A DNA stretch of 64,000 nucleotides. It comes from Variovorax sp. PBL-H6. Lineage in GTDB: Bacteria > Pseudomonadota > Gammaproteobacteria > Burkholderiales > Burkholderiaceae_C. Position numbers and translations under genes: made by a program. Of the stretch, positions 62,567 through 64,000 are shown piece after piece. The stretch lies in the NCBI RefSeq assembly GCF_901827155.1, contig NZ_LR594659.1, forward strand, positions 4,978,501 to 5,042,500. Reading direction: 5' to 3'. Each line of letters starts with the position of its first letter. Position 1 is the first letter of the stretch. Under the pieces are notes generated by a model, which was not told where the DNA came from, ran no database searches, and was given only the letters and a program-made list of their open reading frames with translations.

Positions 62567-64000
62567 GATTGATTTCCTGCAGCGTGGTCTGTCCACGCCG
62601 GACTGCATCGAGCGCCGCGCGGCGCATCGACACCATGCCGCGGCTGCGCGCCGAGGCCTTCAGTTGAGCGATCGGCGCCTGCTGGACGACGAGTTCGCGC
62701 AAGTCGTCATCGAGCACCAGCACCTCGGTCAATGCGCGACGGCCGCGGTAGCCGGTGCCGCGGCAATGCGCACAGCCCTGGCCCTGCCGCTGCCGCCCTC
62801 CTTCGGCAAGTTCGGAGCGCTGGATGCCGGAGACGCGCAGCAAGTCGTCGCCGGGCTCGACATCTTCGGTGCATCGGGGGCAGTTCATGCGCACCAGCCG
62901 CTGCGCCACCACCCCGTTGAGCGCGGTGACGAAGCTGTAGGCATCGACGCCCATGTGCCTGAAGCGGCTGATGACGTCGAACACGTTGTTGGCATGGACC
63001 GTCGTGAAGACGAGATGGCCCGTCAGTGCCGCCTGCACCGCGATCTCTGCGGTCTCGCGATCACGGATCTCGCCGACCAGGATTCGGTCGGGGTCGTGGC
63101 GAAGGATCGAGCGCAGTCCCCTGGCGAAGGTGAGGCCCTTGCGCTCGTTGACGGGGATCTGCAGGACTCCCGGAAGCTGGTATTCCACGGGGTCTTCGAT
63201 CGTGATGATCTTGTCCTCGCCGCGATTGATCTCGCTCAGCGTTGCATAGAGTGTCGTCGTCTTGCCGGAGCCGGTCGGGCCGGTGACGAGCAGCATCCCG
63301 TAGGGCTGGCTCGCCAGCTGGCGGATCGTCTGCTGCGTGGCCGCCTCGATGCCGAGCAGGTCGAGACTGAGCTGCGCCAGCTCGGCCGTCAGCGACTGCC
63401 TGTCGAGGATGCGGAGCACCGCGTCCTCGCCGAAGAGCCCCGGCATGACAGACACGCGAAAGTCGATCTCGCGCCCGCCGATATGGACCGCGAAGCGCCC
63501 GTCCTGCGGGACGCGCTTCTCGCCGATGTCCAGCTCCGCCATCACCTTCAGGCGCGAGATCGCCTGTTCCGTCAGCGCGAGGTCGGGCAGCTGCCGCGCG
63601 AGCGACAGCACGCCATCGATGCGGTACTTGATGACCAGGCCCTGCGGCGTGTTCTCGAAATGGATGTCGCTGGCGGCGCTCTTGTGCGCGTCGTAGAGCG
63701 TGGAGTTGACCAGGCGGACCACCTGGCTTTCGTCCCGGGCGATGGAGCGTGGGGAGATCTCTTCGCTGCCGGCCTGCAGCGCCGCCGCGCCGGCCTGCTC
63801 CAGCCGAACCAGGTGGTGGAGCGCCTGCTGGTGCGCTTCGAGCCGCGACAGCAGCGCCTTCAGGTCGGCCGGATGGGTGCGCACGATCACGAAGGCGCCG
63901 GGAATCCGGTGGCTGGCCCAGGTGCAGAGAAATCCGTCCAGCGGCTCGCCGGCCACGAAGTAGCGGGTGCCGTCATCGTCCGCGAGCAGCACGCATTCGC
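62547..64000 (-). CDS. gspE: Type II secretion / pilus assembly ATPase GspE/PilB-like (5' partial)
   Basis: The C-terminal 484 residues are visible; the start lies beyond the window. Walker A is GPTGSGKTTT, followed by ASP-box and Walker B DPDRILVGEIRDRETAEIA and His-box GHLVFTTVHANN. A tetracysteine zinc site (CPRC ... CAHC) precedes the C-terminus, as in GspE and PilB. It powers pseudopilus assembly. It is the first visible gene of an operon of overlapping genes; a GspF-type platform protein is expected upstream. Confidence 0.94.
   Translation of the reverse strand, partial: ECVLLADDDGTRYFVAGEPLDGFLCTWASHRIPGAFVIVRTHPADLKALLSRLEAHQQALHHLVRLEQAGAAALQAGSEEISPRSIARDESQVVRLVNSTLYDAHKSAASDIHFENTPQGLVIKYRIDGVLSLARQLPDLALTEQAISRLKVMAELDIGEKRVPQDGRFAVHIGGREIDFRVSVMPGLFGEDAVLRILDRQSLTAELAQLSLDLLGIEAATQQTIRQLASQPYGMLLVTGPTGSGKTTTLYATLSEINRGEDKIITIEDPVEYQLPGVLQIPVNERKGLTFARGLRSILRHDPDRILVGEIRDRETAEIAVQAALTGHLVFTTVHANNVFDVISRFRHMGVDAYSFVTALNGVVAQRLVRMNCPRCTEDVEPGDDLLRVSGIQRSELAEGGRQRQGQGCAHCRGTGYRGRRALTEVLVLDDDLRELVVQQAPIAQLKASARSRGMVSMRRAALDAVRRGQTTLQEINRVTFVE

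Overview
The window is high-GC chromosomal DNA from a beta-proteobacterium of the Burkholderiales, most likely a Comamonadaceae member close to Variovorax. The grounds are two Bug-type (TctC) solute receptors, a pcaR/pcaIJF beta-ketoadipate block, an HU protein with a Lys/Ala-rich tail, the iaaA-gsiABCD order, and many LysR, IclR, TetR and RpiR regulators beside catabolic genes. This placement is inference from gene content; no rRNA or tRNA gene was seen.

Layout. 0-3.1 kb: end of a Bug receptor, an acyl-CoA dehydrogenase and a MarR regulator. 3.1-5.1 kb: small hypotheticals and an ornithine-cyclodeaminase-family gene. 5.2-8.7 kb: pcaIJF divergent from an IclR regulator across a three-half-site operator. 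8.8-10.3 kb: a small Trypco/Pepco-like protein with a HEIGH metallopeptidase, resembling a two-gene conflict module. 10.4-15.4 kb: HU, an enolase-superfamily dehydratase/racemase and two GH13 enzymes. 15.4-24.1 kb: an SDR gene, then a LysR/SDR/TRAP/split-transketolase/dehydrogenase catabolic module that appears to have replaced the middle of an alpha/beta-hydrolase gene, whose two ends remain at its borders. 24.4-29.3 kb: a TetR-controlled EmrAB/NodT-type tripartite efflux operon whose MFS gene has a frameshift near its start. 29.4-34.3 kb: a truncated DoxX gene beside an RraA/Bug/domain-permuted-aconitase/LysR module.

34.4-38.6 kb holds the most unusual item: three translationally coupled genes of visibly lower GC. 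They encode an SMC-like ATPase, a soluble histidine kinase, and a response-regulator receiver fused to an aminoglycoside-phosphotransferase-like kinase. All catalytic residues look intact. The set could be a two-component-type defence or stress system that I do not recognise as described.

39.7-49.0 kb is a peptide-scavenging operon: RpiR regulator, isoaspartyl peptidase, GsiABCD importer, DmpA/P1 aminopeptidase and DppA-type M55 peptidase. 49.1-56.8 kb is a polymorphic-toxin locus: a Sec-exported Rhs/YD giant of about 2100 residues with a variable tip, its immunity gene, decayed orphan toxin/immunity pieces downstream, and a tiny secreted YD-repeat protein upstream. 57.0-64.0 kb is a type II secretion/type IV pilus-like operon (ATPase, PilM-, PilN-, PilO- and PilP-like proteins, secretin, three pseudopilins) reading toward the Rhs locus, which suggests but does not prove a secretion link.

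Open frames opposite or inside these genes were treated as high-GC shadows and left out.
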